A stretch of 64,000 nucleotides of DNA from Sorangium cellulosum (GTDB lineage Bacteria; Myxococcota_A; Polyangia; Polyangiales; Polyangiaceae): positions 1-64,000 of the forward strand of contig DYPH01000008.1 of NCBI GenBank assembly GCA_020720045.1. The letters run 5' to 3'. The position numbers and the translations under genes are program-made. Within the stretch, counting starts at the first letter, position 1. Each line of letters begins with the position of its first letter. Shown piece after piece: positions 43,714 through 53,276 of this stretch. Under the pieces are notes generated by a model. That model was not told where the DNA came from. It was given only the letters and a program-made list of their open reading frames with translations, and did not search any database.

Positions 43714-45567
43714 CTACCGCTTCCGGCGGAGCCAGAGTTCCAGCGTGAGCAGCAGGAAGAGGCGCTGGCCATGGTCCATGGTCTCTGCATCGTGTTCCGC
43801 GCGAAGACGATCAATCACGCCCGGCTGAAGGAGCCGGCGCACCTCCGCGGAGGGGCCAAACAGGTCGTCGAGCGCATGTCGCAGCGGGCCGCGGAACCAG
43901 GTGCCGAGCGGCACGCCAAAGCCCATTTTCGGCCGGCGGGCGATGTTTGAGGGGAGGAGATCTTCGAACGCCTTCTTGAAAAGCCATTTTCCGGTGGTTC
44001 CCCGCCGGTGGAAGCGCGCCGGGAGCCGAAATGCGTATTCGGTAAGCGCCTTGTCCAAGAGGGGTGCACGGACCTCAAGGCTATGGTGCATGCTGGAACG
44101 GTCCGTCTTTACGAGAAGATCGCCAGGCAGGTAGGAACGATAGTTGTTCGCCAAAATTCGATGCGCGGCAAAGTCATCCGCATCGTCAATGCGGGAAACA
44201 AATCGACGAACGCTTGAACCAGAATCCCGAAATTCCGGACGGAGAACATCATCCGTCTTGCCCGCGAAGTACGGCATGTACCCAACGAGGCGCTCGCCAA
44301 GCGGCAAAGCCGCGCGGGTGAGGAAGCGCACCGCCTTCCCTTGCAGGGTCCTCTCACTCGCGCCCATCGGAAGCCGACGGGCAACCAGGGACAGGCCATC
44401 ACGCACAAGCACCGGGACGTGTTCCGTCGCCTCGGCGGCAAAAAAACGCTGATACCCGTAGAAGAGCTCGTCCCCACCGTCGCCGGAGAGCGCAACGGTC
44501 ACGTGCTCACGGGTGAGACGCGAAACGACACTCGTCGGGATCGCCGACGAATCGCCAAAGGGGCCGTCATGGGCGCCGACGAGATCGTCGAGAAGGTCAA
44601 GGCTCGACGGTTCAATGCGGAATTCGGTGTGGTGGGCACCGAAACGGCCAGCGACGTCGCGGGCAAACGCCGTTTCGTCGTAGCGGGCGTCGCCGGCAAA
44701 GCCGATGGAGAACGTCTTGACTCCGGGCCCCTTCGCCTTCGCCAAAAGTCCAACAATAACGGTAGAATCGACGCCCCCCGACAGGAATGCGCCGAGCGGA
44801 ACGTCTGCCTCAAGGCGCCGCTCGACCGCCGACGTGACAAGGCGACGAAGCTCGGCCGCCGCCGTCGGCACGTCCAACGCCTCAAGCGACGGATCAACGG
44901 AGGGAAGATCCCAGTAACGGGAAACGTGAGGAACAGCGCCCGCGTCGAGCACGAGAATATGGGCCGGCGGAACCTCGAGCACCCCCTCGTGGAAGGTCTC
45001 GGGCCCGGGGACGTAGCCGAGCGCGAGAAGGCCGGCGAGCGCAGAGAGCTTTGGACGCAGCGCGATCCCTGACGCTTCCAGCGCTTTCGGCTCGGAACCG
45101 AAGCGTAATTCCTGACCGTCAAACGTATAAAAGAGCGGCTTCTTCCCCGCGCGGTCGCGGCCCAACAGAGCGCGCCGCTTGGTTCCGTCAAAGATGCAGA
45201 AAGCGAACATTCCGTCGAGCCGGTCGACAATCGAATCGCCAAATGCTCGATACCCCTCGAGAATCACCTCACTGTCGCTACGCCCTCGGAACTGGTGCCC
45301 CCGTGCACGGAGCTCCTCGCGAATCTCGTGATGGTTATAGATCTCGCCATTGAATACGAGAACCGTCGCGCCATCCACCGACACCATCGGCTGATGCCCG
45401 GCGGGCGTCAAATCGAGAATTGAAAGGCGCGCAAAGCCGAGAATTGCGTCCTTCCCTCGGTAGGAGCTTGCGTGATCGGGGCCGCGGCGATGCAGCGCAG
45501 CGAGAGCCGCGTCGACATCTACCCGTTCCGGGTCCCGCGGAAAGAGGCAACCGAAGATGCCGCACAT
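43714..45567 (-). CDS. Asparagine synthase-like amidotransferase (first copy)
   Basis: 617 residues with the N-terminal glutaminase (catalytic Cys2 in MCGIFG, RRGPDH, NGEIYNH) and the C-terminal synthetase PP-loop domain (FLSGGVDST, then SGDGGDELF). In general AsnB makes asparagine; in polysaccharide loci close relatives amidate uronic acids (e.g. WbpS-like) or act in exopolysaccharide pathways. It is followed on the same strand by a second copy 69 bases upstream. Genomic position favours sugar amidation over amino-acid synthesis, but a housekeeping role is not excluded. Confidence 0.92.
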   Translation of the reverse strand: MCGIFGCLFPRDPERVDVDAALAALHRRGPDHASSYRGKDAILGFARLSILDLTPAGHQPMVSVDGATVLVFNGEIYNHHEIREELRARGHQFRGRSDSEVILEGYRAFGDSIVDRLDGMFAFCIFDGTKRRALLGRDRAGKKPLFYTFDGQELRFGSEPKALEASGIALRPKLSALAGLLALGYVPGPETFHEGVLEVPPAHILVLDAGAVPHVSRYWDLPSVDPSLEALDVPTAAAELRRLVTSAVERRLEADVPLGAFLSGGVDSTVIVGLLAKAKGPGVKTFSIGFAGDARYDETAFARDVAGRFGAHHTEFRIEPSSLDLLDDLVGAHDGPFGDSSAIPTSVVSRLTREHVTVALSGDGGDELFYGYQRFFAAEATEHVPVLVRDGLSLVARRLPMGASERTLQGKAVRFLTRAALPLGERLVGYMPYFAGKTDDVLRPEFRDSGSSVRRFVSRIDDADDFAAHRILANNYRSYLPGDLLVKTDRSSMHHSLEVRAPLLDKALTEYAFRLPARFHRRGTTGKWLFKKAFEDLLPSNIARRPKMGFGVPLGTWFRGPLRHALDDLFGPSAEVRRLLQPGVIDRLRAEHDAETMDHGQRLFLLLTLELWLRRKR

Positions 45568-45636
45568 CGTTTCGTCCTGTCGCTAAGGGGAAAAGTCAGC
45601 GAACTTCGACGCTTGACCGAATCCAGCGCCGCGTCG

Positions 45637-47565
45637 TCAGAGGTGCGCACCGTAGCGGAGCGCGGGGGGCGCCGCACGACGTTTCTGGAGCCCGCTGAGC
45701 CAGATGTGGAAGGTCAAGAGGAGGAAAACGCGGAACCCGTGGTCGGCGCGCCCATCTTGCTGTTCTTTGAGGAGCTGGCGGACGAAATCGCGACTGATGT
45801 AATCCCAGATCGGGCTCGAATCGGCGAAAGAATCTTCGACCAGGCTTCGCAGCGGACCATTCAGCCACGTCACGAGTGGAACGCCGAAGCCCATTTTTGC
45901 GCGGTGGACGATTTCCGTCGGGATCAGGTCTTCGTAAGCCCGCTTCAAGATCCACTTCGTCGCCAGCCCGCGACGGAGGAGGCGATCGGGCAATCGCGCC
46001 GCAAACTCAATGACAGCGCGATCGAGGAAGGGCGACCGGAGTTCGACACCGTGAAGCATGCTTGCGCGGTCGGCCTTAAGGAGGAGATCGTCCGGAAGGT
46101 ACGTCTCAAAATTATAGGCAAGAATTCCAGCCAGTTGCGTGGCACCAGGGTTCGCCGCAACGAGCGAAGCGACCGACCGGCGCGGCCCGAAGGTGTCGAT
46201 CGCTGCGGCGACCTCGGGCCGGAACAGGCGATCGAGGTCGAACGCAAAGATGTTGCACCAAGAAAGCAGGAGGTCGCCGGTCGGGAGCTGCGCTTTCCGG
46301 ATGGCACGAGCGGCACGAGCGCCGATCGCCGTGCTCCCCTCGCCCGCGTCTGAAAGGCGTGCGATTTGCGCGCCGAAATCTCGAAGGAACCGCGGGGTTC
46401 GCTCGGAGGCCTCTGCATATACAAAACGGGAATAGCCACAAAAGACTTCGTCGCCGCCGTCGCCGGAAAGAGCAACTGTTACAGTCTGCTTGGCGCGCTT
46501 TGCGATCGCAGCCATTGGGATCGCAGATGCATCGGCGAATGGCCCGTCGTGAAGCTCAACGAGACGCGGCAGCGATGCGAACGACGATGGTTCAAGAATT
46601 AATTCGTGATGTTCCGTTCCGAAACGCGAGGAAGCCAAACGCGCGTAGCTCGTCTCGTCAAAGCGCGAATCGCCAGAAAACCCGACAGCAAATGTGTGGA
46701 GTCGTGAGCCGATCGCGCGCGCCATCACGCCAGCAGTAATCGTCGAATCGACGCCGCCGGAGAGCAGCGCGCCCACCGGGACGTCGGCCTGAATGCGGCG
46801 CTCGACGGCGGCGTCGACCAAGCGACGAACTTCCCGCGCCGCTTCCTCCTCGTCAATGAACAAGCGCGGAGCATGGAAGGGCGGGCTCCAGTAGCGACGA
46901 ATCTCCTGGGTGCCGTGCGCGTTGACGACCATGAGATGCGCAGGCGGCAGTTGCGCGATGCCGTGGTACATCGTAGCGGGCGCGCGAACGCTGCCGCCCG
47001 AAAAAACACTCGGAAATGCGGCGAGATTTGGCTCACAAGGGATTCCGGCCGCGAACAGTGCGTCCGTCTCCGACGCAAAGGCGAGCGCCTGCCCGGCGCC
47101 AGGCTCAGTGTAGAATACAGGTTTTTTTCCTACACGATCTCGAGCCAGCACAAGGCGCTTCTCGCGGACGTCCCAGATGGCGATCGCAAACATCCCGTCG
47201 AGGCGCTGAATGACATCGACCCCCCACTCGCGATACCCTTCGAGCACAACCTCCGTGTCGCTTCGCGAGCGGAACGAGTGCCCCGCTTCGACAAGCTGGT
47301 CGCGAAGTTCTCGAAAGTTGTAAATCTCCCCGTTGAGGAGGACGACTACCGATGCGTCGGCGGCGACCATCGGCTGATGCCCTGCCGGCGACAGGTCGAC
47401 GATGGAAAGGCGCGTGTGGCCGAAGGCGGCGTCGTCCGAACGCCACCGCCCCGCATAGTCGGGGCCACGATGCTCAAGCGCATGGAGCGCAGCATCGACG
47501 TCCACCGCCGCGCCGCGGGGGAATTTGCCGTTCTGGAGAAACACCGCACCAAAAATGCCGCACAT
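45637..47565 (-). CDS. Asparagine synthase-like amidotransferase (second copy)
   Basis: 642 residues, the same domain order as its neighbour: Cys2 in MCGIFGAVF, EHRGPDY, NGEIYNF, PP-loop LSGGVDST and SGDGGDEVF. It is clearly paralogous but diverged (different N-terminal insert NGKFPRGAA and an extended C-terminal tail GLQKRRAAPPAL), so this is an old duplication rather than a recent repeat. It lies between the GT4 gene and the first copy, all on the minus strand, probably one operon. Confidence 0.92.
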   Translation of the reverse strand: MCGIFGAVFLQNGKFPRGAAVDVDAALHALEHRGPDYAGRWRSDDAAFGHTRLSIVDLSPAGHQPMVAADASVVVLLNGEIYNFRELRDQLVEAGHSFRSRSDTEVVLEGYREWGVDVIQRLDGMFAIAIWDVREKRLVLARDRVGKKPVFYTEPGAGQALAFASETDALFAAGIPCEPNLAAFPSVFSGGSVRAPATMYHGIAQLPPAHLMVVNAHGTQEIRRYWSPPFHAPRLFIDEEEAAREVRRLVDAAVERRIQADVPVGALLSGGVDSTITAGVMARAIGSRLHTFAVGFSGDSRFDETSYARLASSRFGTEHHELILEPSSFASLPRLVELHDGPFADASAIPMAAIAKRAKQTVTVALSGDGGDEVFCGYSRFVYAEASERTPRFLRDFGAQIARLSDAGEGSTAIGARAARAIRKAQLPTGDLLLSWCNIFAFDLDRLFRPEVAAAIDTFGPRRSVASLVAANPGATQLAGILAYNFETYLPDDLLLKADRASMLHGVELRSPFLDRAVIEFAARLPDRLLRRGLATKWILKRAYEDLIPTEIVHRAKMGFGVPLVTWLNGPLRSLVEDSFADSSPIWDYISRDFVRQLLKEQQDGRADHGFRVFLLLTFHIWLSGLQKRRAAPPALRYGAHL

Positions 47566-47737
47566 TCGAAGACAACCTTCAGCAGAGCTTAGGGGACTAT
47601 TCCCGGCTTCGATTTCCGCAGGCCCCGCTTGGTAAGCATGGACGCACCTACAGTCATTTCACGAAAGCAACATACCCGACTCGCCGACGGATGATCGATT
47701 TTTCGCGGTGGACAGTGCGGCGAAGCTGCCGCCGTCT

Positions 47738-48973
47738 TCAATCAAGCGGACGCCCAAACGCAAGTGCCTCGTACAGCGCGCGGTAGCGGGGCCCGCCGAT
47801 CGTCGCGAGGCTGAAGTGGCGCTCTGCGGAGGCACGCGTTTTTACAGAGCGCTGTGAAAAGGCCTGCTCTGCAAGCGGAAGGATTCTTGAAACTGCGTCC
47901 GCAATCGAAACGGCGGAAAAGTCATTGACGACCACCGCCGACTCCGTTTCGGAAGCGAGCTCGCCCTGATCGCCGATATCGCCATTGAGCACAGCGGGCA
48001 TCCCTGCAGCGAAGTACTCGGCGACTTTCGTTGGGCTCGAACCCATTTTTGAGAAACTCGAAATAATAAATGATAGCCCAATATCACCGATGAGGAGCGT
48101 CTTCCCCATCGCTTCGGGCGCGACCTTGCGTGTCATAAACGCATCCTCGGGGACACCACGGGCAAGAAGCGACGAACGCAACTTCGTCGTATCATCCCGA
48201 GTTAATGCGAGAAATAGTGCATCTGGGCGCACCTGCCGAAGGTGAGCAAAGAAATGCGCCATGTCGTCTTCGCGATAGAACGTCCCGAGGGAGCCCGAGT
48301 AGAGACATACGAGCCTGTCAGGCGCAATTCCGAAAGATGCTCGCGCAGCCTCCCGGTCACTCTCGCGTGTCGAAAAACGCTCGAGATCGGCGCAACACGG
48401 AATAACCTGGACCTGGGTCTTCGCCCCGAACACGCCCTCTTGACGAAGATGCGCAGCAAGCTTCTTGGTGAGAACAACGACCCCATCGGCGCGACGAAAG
48501 AGTCGCCGCTCCACCTGCTTGAGGAGCTTGTATTCAACGCGGTCCTTGGTCCAATGCCCGACGTCGACATATTCGTCGCCGAGCATGCCGCGACAATCAA
48601 AAAGAAGCTTCGTGCGCGGGAGCGAGGTCGCAAGGACGTCGGCGACGGCTGCCGGAAGGTAGCTCCGAGCGTGGACGATGTCCGGGCGTTCCTTCAACGC
48701 GATCCGGAGGCCTCGAAACACTCCGTCGCTTGCCTCGCGCACCTTGGTTAGAAGACCATGGGCCGGGCTTCGAAATGCGGGCGACCAGCGAATTCCCTCG
48801 CGGCGAAGAAAAGCCGCCGTTTGTTCAATTGCGTCTTCCGTCGTTGCGGCAGGCTCGAACGAGACGATATGAATCTCCACACCTGCTCGCGCAAGGCTGA
48901 CGAGATAGGGAAGAACTTGGGAGCGACCGAGCGGCTCGGTCATCCCCGCATGGGCGAGATAGAGAGAACGCAT
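47738..48973 (-). CDS. Glycosyltransferase family 4 protein
   Basis: 411 residues, GT-B fold of the GT4 type. N-terminal domain begins LYLAHAGMTEPLGRSQVLPYL; the C-terminal nucleotide-sugar domain shows VCLYSGSLG and the GT4 acceptor/donor stretch SSFSKMGSSPTKVAEYFAAGMPAVLNG, where Lys and Glu hold the donor. No TM helix, so it works on the cytoplasmic face, adding a sugar to a lipid-linked acceptor. Sugar specificity is unknown. It heads a likely operon with the two amidotransferases. Confidence 0.88.
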   Translation of the reverse strand: MRSLYLAHAGMTEPLGRSQVLPYLVSLARAGVEIHIVSFEPAATTEDAIEQTAAFLRREGIRWSPAFRSPAHGLLTKVREASDGVFRGLRIALKERPDIVHARSYLPAAVADVLATSLPRTKLLFDCRGMLGDEYVDVGHWTKDRVEYKLLKQVERRLFRRADGVVVLTKKLAAHLRQEGVFGAKTQVQVIPCCADLERFSTRESDREAARASFGIAPDRLVCLYSGSLGTFYREDDMAHFFAHLRQVRPDALFLALTRDDTTKLRSSLLARGVPEDAFMTRKVAPEAMGKTLLIGDIGLSFIISSFSKMGSSPTKVAEYFAAGMPAVLNGDIGDQGELASETESAVVVNDFSAVSIADAVSRILPLAEQAFSQRSVKTRASAERHFSLATIGGPRYRALYEALAFGRPLD

Positions 48974-49219
48974 CAGGGCGGTGGCGTATCAGAACGGCCC
49001 CAAACCGCGGGCGCGATTTGACGCGCGGGGGAAAGAATCACCCGAAAGCGTGATGAATGCGCCCCGAGCGGTCGGCACCCGACCCAACCGAGCCCGTTTT
49101 CCGCTAGGTCTATCGCGGACGCCACGCTCCACGCGGCCATTGCCGTCAGCGCCAATACGTCCAAACTCGCTTCAAATCTGCGCCCAACGTTTGGGTGCCG
49201 CCCGCGCAAGTACCCACCG

Positions 49220-50512
49220 ATGCTCGGAATCCTCCTCGCCCTTGCCCTCCCTGTGCTCCTCGTCGTGATGGCGAATGCACTCGTCGCCCCCGCCGACCGC
49301 GCGCGGTTTGTAGGATTACTGCTGGCCGCGTATGTCGCACGACTTGCAGCGTTCTGGATTTCGATGAATGTCGAGTTCTTTACGAATGGCGGCACCAGCG
49401 GCGATTGGGTCCAGTACCAAGTACTGGGGGATATGACCGCAAAGATGTGGAATCTTCGTGGTTTCTTTTATGCGACAAAGGAAGACATCATCTGGATTGG
49501 GCACGCCTCCCTTCCCGTCAACATATTCGCATTTGTATTCTATTTGAATGGCGAAGTAACGATGATCGGCGGCGCGGTCATTGTAGTATTCTTCACCTGC
49601 CTAAACTCGCTTAACGCCTATTCGCTTGCGATCGAGTGTGGGGCAAATAGGGAGAAGGCATTTCGCATTACTGCGGTCATGCTCTTCCTTCCATCCTTCG
49701 TCCTTTACACGTGCCACATGTACAAGGACGGACTGGTTATTTTCTTCGTGTTTGGGGCACTTGCGGCGGCGATTCGGCTCTCGAAAAAGTTCTCGGTGCT
49801 CCAACTCGCTATCGCCGCCACATGCTTCGTGAGCCTGTACCTCGTCCGAAATTATCTTCTTTTCGTTGCCGCCGGGCCGGTCCTCGTCGGACTCGTGGGC
49901 CTCAACGGCAAGGCATTCGGAAGGACGCTCGTCGCAATCTTTGCGCTCTCCATCATCGGTCTCGCGATCGCTGCCGCATCGAATATCTTCACCGATCTCG
50001 CCACCGAGGCGCAGACGACATTTGAGATGGGGACGAGCGCGAACGTCGTCAAATCGAACGCGCAAGGTGGTTCTGGCGTTCAATTCGATGATGGCGGAAA
50101 TCCCTGGGCGACGCTCCCCATTCGGATCATCGTGACTCTGTTCGCCCCGTTCCCTTGGGAAGGGGGTTCGCTCGGATTTCATATTGGAAAGATCGACGCT
50201 GCTGTGACCACATTCCTTGCCTACAAGGCCTTTCGCGGCCTTCCCCAATTGTGGAGGAAGGATCGGACGTTGGTGGCGATCATTCTGCTTTTCGTCGTCC
50301 CGCTTACGGTCGCGTATGCGCTCGGTCTCGCGAATGTTGGGCTAGTTCTCCGGCAGCGGATGCCGATCGTGTTCGTATTTTCGTTCCTGGCGGCGATTGT
50401 CTGGAAGTCTGAGGAAGAATGGGGCGCGTACGCGAGCAAGATTGAGGCGGACGACGAAGGCGACGACGAGAAACCGGAAGGCAGCGCGGACAGCGTTGGG
50501 CAGGAAACCTAG
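49220..50512 (+). CDS. Multi-pass membrane protein, polysaccharide polymerase (Wzy-like) candidate
   Basis: 430 residues with about ten hydrophobic helices spread from residue 2 to 398, followed by a hydrophilic acidic tail (EADDEGDDEKPEG). A large loop near residues 260-300 (NAQGGSGVQFDDGG) would be periplasmic. Wzy-type polymerases share such topology but little sequence, so the call rests on context: it directly precedes (2-base gap) an O-antigen-ligase-domain protein and is surrounded by exopolysaccharide genes. A transporter role is the alternative. Confidence 0.65.
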   Translation: MLGILLALALPVLLVVMANALVAPADRARFVGLLLAAYVARLAAFWISMNVEFFTNGGTSGDWVQYQVLGDMTAKMWNLRGFFYATKEDIIWIGHASLPVNIFAFVFYLNGEVTMIGGAVIVVFFTCLNSLNAYSLAIECGANREKAFRITAVMLFLPSFVLYTCHMYKDGLVIFFVFGALAAAIRLSKKFSVLQLAIAATCFVSLYLVRNYLLFVAAGPVLVGLVGLNGKAFGRTLVAIFALSIIGLAIAAASNIFTDLATEAQTTFEMGTSANVVKSNAQGGSGVQFDDGGNPWATLPIRIIVTLFAPFPWEGGSLGFHIGKIDAAVTTFLAYKAFRGLPQLWRKDRTLVAIILLFVVPLTVAYALGLANVGLVLRQRMPIVFVFSFLAAIVWKSEEEWGAYASKIEADDEGDDEKPEGSADSVGQET

Positions 50513-50514
50513 CC

Positions 50515-53259
50515 GTGGCGCGCCGTCGAGCATCGCTGGACCACCAGCTCCCCCAGGACCGAAGAATGGAACCGGAGGATGGGGAGAGCGAACGGCCGCG
50601 CGAGCCGCGCGCAGCTCCGCGGGCGATGCCGCGCGCCCCATTTTTTCTCGCGGCCACGCTCCTCGTTGCGGCCCAGTGGATCGGTGGACTCTACACCGAA
50701 GGGCTCGTGGTTGCGGGTGTGCTTGCGCTCGCAACACTCTTTGTCGCGTGGCGGGAAAATCCGACCTGGGAGCCACGGCCGGGCGCCGCCGCAATCGTGC
50801 TCCTCGGCATCGGAACGCTCGCTTTTACCGCGTTTCAGTTGGTGCCCCTCCCTCCCGGAGTCCTGCGCATGCTCGCGCCGGACACCGCAGCGATCTACGC
50901 CGATGCCTTGTGGCCTTTGGGTGCGACGAACCTCGGGATGCATCCGATCTCTCTCGATCCCGCTTCGACCCGGGTCGCTCTCGCTCAAGGGGCTTTTCTT
51001 CTTGTTCTTTTTCTTGCAACGGTGCGAATCGCGGACAAGCGAGAAGACATTTTTCTGCTCGAGCGCGTGCTCGTCGTCTCCGCCGTCGCAATGGGGATTG
51101 CTGCCCTGATTCACCCGGCATTCGGGATGACAAAAGTCTTTGGGATCTACGCTCCGGAAATGGAGAAAGGTGCCCACACAGCCCCTCTGCTAAATAGCAA
51201 CCACCTCGCGGCCTACTTGAACGGCGGTGCGATCCTCTGCTTCGGAATTGTACTCTCTGCGAATCCGTCAATTCCACGTTCGATCGCTGCCGTCATCTCG
51301 CTGCTGCTTGTCGCCGCGTCGGTAGCGACCGGCTCACGCGGCGGCTTTCTCTCCTTGGGAATCGGCCTCGCCGCGGTGGCGATCGTCGCAAGGCATGGCA
51401 AGCGCCGCCATGAGAGCTTCGCGCGCTATGCGCTCCCCGCCCTGATTCTGGCGGGACTCGTCGCCCTTCTTGCCATCGCGGCCTTCGACCCGGTCTCGGT
51501 CGAACTCCTCGACCGCGACACCAGCAAGCTAAGTCTCGCCAAGCAAGCACTCGCGTATGGCTGGACCCAGCGTTGGGTCGGTGTCGGGCGCGGCGCCTTT
51601 GAGCCTGCTTTCGTCGGCTTTCTGGGGACCCGCGACAATTACGTTTTCACCCATCCGGAGAATCTTCCCGCCCAGCTCCTGACCGAGTGGGGGCTTCCGG
51701 TCGCCCTTCTCTTCGTCGTAACGCTCCTCACAGCGCTCCGACCTCGAAACGTCTTTGAGCGCTCCCACTTGCCAGCAGGTGCGTACGGAGCACTCGTAGC
51801 GGCCGGGATTCACAACCTCGTCGACTTCAACTCAGAAGTACCTGGAATCGCGGCAATATTCGCCGTATGTGCGGCTCTCGTCGTCGGCGGGAGGACCGCG
51901 CGACCGACAACGATCACGACGGCCGCCCGTCGCGTGGGCGATAGCTTTGGCCTTGGCGGGGTCGCCGCCGTCAGCGCGCTGATTTTTATCGTCGCGTTTG
52001 CCGGGCGCTCGAAAGAACGCTCCCGGGAGGCCATGGAACTTCGGGTTGCCTCAGATGCAGTATTCGAAAAGCACGCGCCGCTCGCACCGTTTCTTGATGC
52101 CCTCGGCCCCGCCCTCGCCCGTCACCCCGCCGATGGCTACTTTGCGCTGCTCGGCGCATCGGCGGCCGGCGCTTCCGGCGATCCCCGGGCGCTCGCGTTT
52201 GCAGATCGCGCCCTGGCGCGCAATCCGCATTCGGGTCGCGTGCACCTCATCCTCGCCCGCTGGTTCTTTCGCCGAAATCCCTCCCAAGCGCGGCTTGAGT
52301 ATCGCCTTTCCTTTCAAGAAGATCGCACGACTTTTCCGTATGTTTCCGCCGAGTCACCGTTTCTCGTAGGCAGCTACTTTCACGCGATGGAATTGGTTCC
52401 CCGCGGTGGCACGTCGGTAACCGGCGAAGAGACGAACGAACTCGGAAACGGAACGAAAGGGGCTCTCGCGGGCCCGGAAGTCCAGGAGCGCGCGCTCCTC
52501 ATGTTGGACGCGATCTCAAGCGCAATCGCGAATCGACTCCCGGCGACACGAACGCGGATTGATGCAGAAATTTCTCGTCGCGACCCGCGCAGGAATGACC
52601 TCGTTGAACGCCGCGCGAACGACCTGTTCCACGATGTAAAGACGCCTGAAGCGTGGTGCGCCGCTTCAGCGACGGCGAACGCCGATCCCCGTGCGCTTTG
52701 CATTCAAACGGGGCTCGCTCTCGCGGCCACATTGCGCGAACGGGAGCCCCGAAAATGCCGGGGCCATGCACTGACGGCCGCATTTGAAGCGGCGGCTGGA
52801 AATCGCGGAGCGCTGGCGACATTTGCCACCCACGTCGACGAGGTCGACGACCGAGCCTTCTGTTTGCGCGCGCTCGCCGATCGCTATGCAGAAGTCGGTG
52901 ACGACGCGCACCTGGAGAACGCGAACGATCGACTCGGGCGGCTGGGTTGCAACCAACCGGAGGAGTGCGTCGAAAACCTGATGCATGCCGCCACCCTCGA
53001 GCGCTCCCGAAAGCGGCTCGTTCGCGCGATTTCGTTCGTTAAAAAGGCGGCAGAACGGGCTTCGGAGCGAGATGACCTGTACGAAACTTGGGCCGCTTGG
53101 GCCGAGGAGAGCGGGGCATGGGGGGAGGCGGCAACGCTTTGGTCAAAGCTCGGTGCACGCCACCCGGAGGGCCCGTTCCTCCAGCGTGCTGCCGAAGCAC
53201 GCGCCCATGTGGCAGCCCCCGCCGTCCTCCCGACGAGCACCCGATCGGCATCCCCGTAA
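50515..53259 (+). CDS. O-antigen ligase/polymerase-like membrane protein with C-terminal TPR-like domain
   Basis: 914 residues from a GTG; internal starts at 50566 or later are possible. After a charged N-terminus come about eleven TM helices to residue ~495, including the Wzy_C/WaaL signature region with SNHLAAYLNGG and HPENLPAQLLTEWGLPVALLF. The final 400 residues are soluble and helical with TPR-like pairs (DPRALAFADRALARNPHSGRVHLILARWFF). Bacterial Wzy_C proteins with TPR tails link or transfer glycans, sometimes to proteins. It is probably co-transcribed with the preceding gene and trmN6-like gene (17-base gap). Confidence 0.82.
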   Translation: MARRRASLDHQLPQDRRMEPEDGESERPREPRAAPRAMPRAPFFLAATLLVAAQWIGGLYTEGLVVAGVLALATLFVAWRENPTWEPRPGAAAIVLLGIGTLAFTAFQLVPLPPGVLRMLAPDTAAIYADALWPLGATNLGMHPISLDPASTRVALAQGAFLLVLFLATVRIADKREDIFLLERVLVVSAVAMGIAALIHPAFGMTKVFGIYAPEMEKGAHTAPLLNSNHLAAYLNGGAILCFGIVLSANPSIPRSIAAVISLLLVAASVATGSRGGFLSLGIGLAAVAIVARHGKRRHESFARYALPALILAGLVALLAIAAFDPVSVELLDRDTSKLSLAKQALAYGWTQRWVGVGRGAFEPAFVGFLGTRDNYVFTHPENLPAQLLTEWGLPVALLFVVTLLTALRPRNVFERSHLPAGAYGALVAAGIHNLVDFNSEVPGIAAIFAVCAALVVGGRTARPTTITTAARRVGDSFGLGGVAAVSALIFIVAFAGRSKERSREAMELRVASDAVFEKHAPLAPFLDALGPALARHPADGYFALLGASAAGASGDPRALAFADRALARNPHSGRVHLILARWFFRRNPSQARLEYRLSFQEDRTTFPYVSAESPFLVGSYFHAMELVPRGGTSVTGEETNELGNGTKGALAGPEVQERALLMLDAISSAIANRLPATRTRIDAEISRRDPRRNDLVERRANDLFHDVKTPEAWCAASATANADPRALCIQTGLALAATLREREPRKCRGHALTAAFEAAAGNRGALATFATHVDEVDDRAFCLRALADRYAEVGDDAHLENANDRLGRLGCNQPEECVENLMHAATLERSRKRLVRAISFVKKAAERASERDDLYETWAAWAEESGAWGEAATLWSKLGARHPEGPFLQRAAEARAHVAAPAVLPTSTRSASP

Positions 53260-53276
53260 GCCGACAAACGCGCTAG

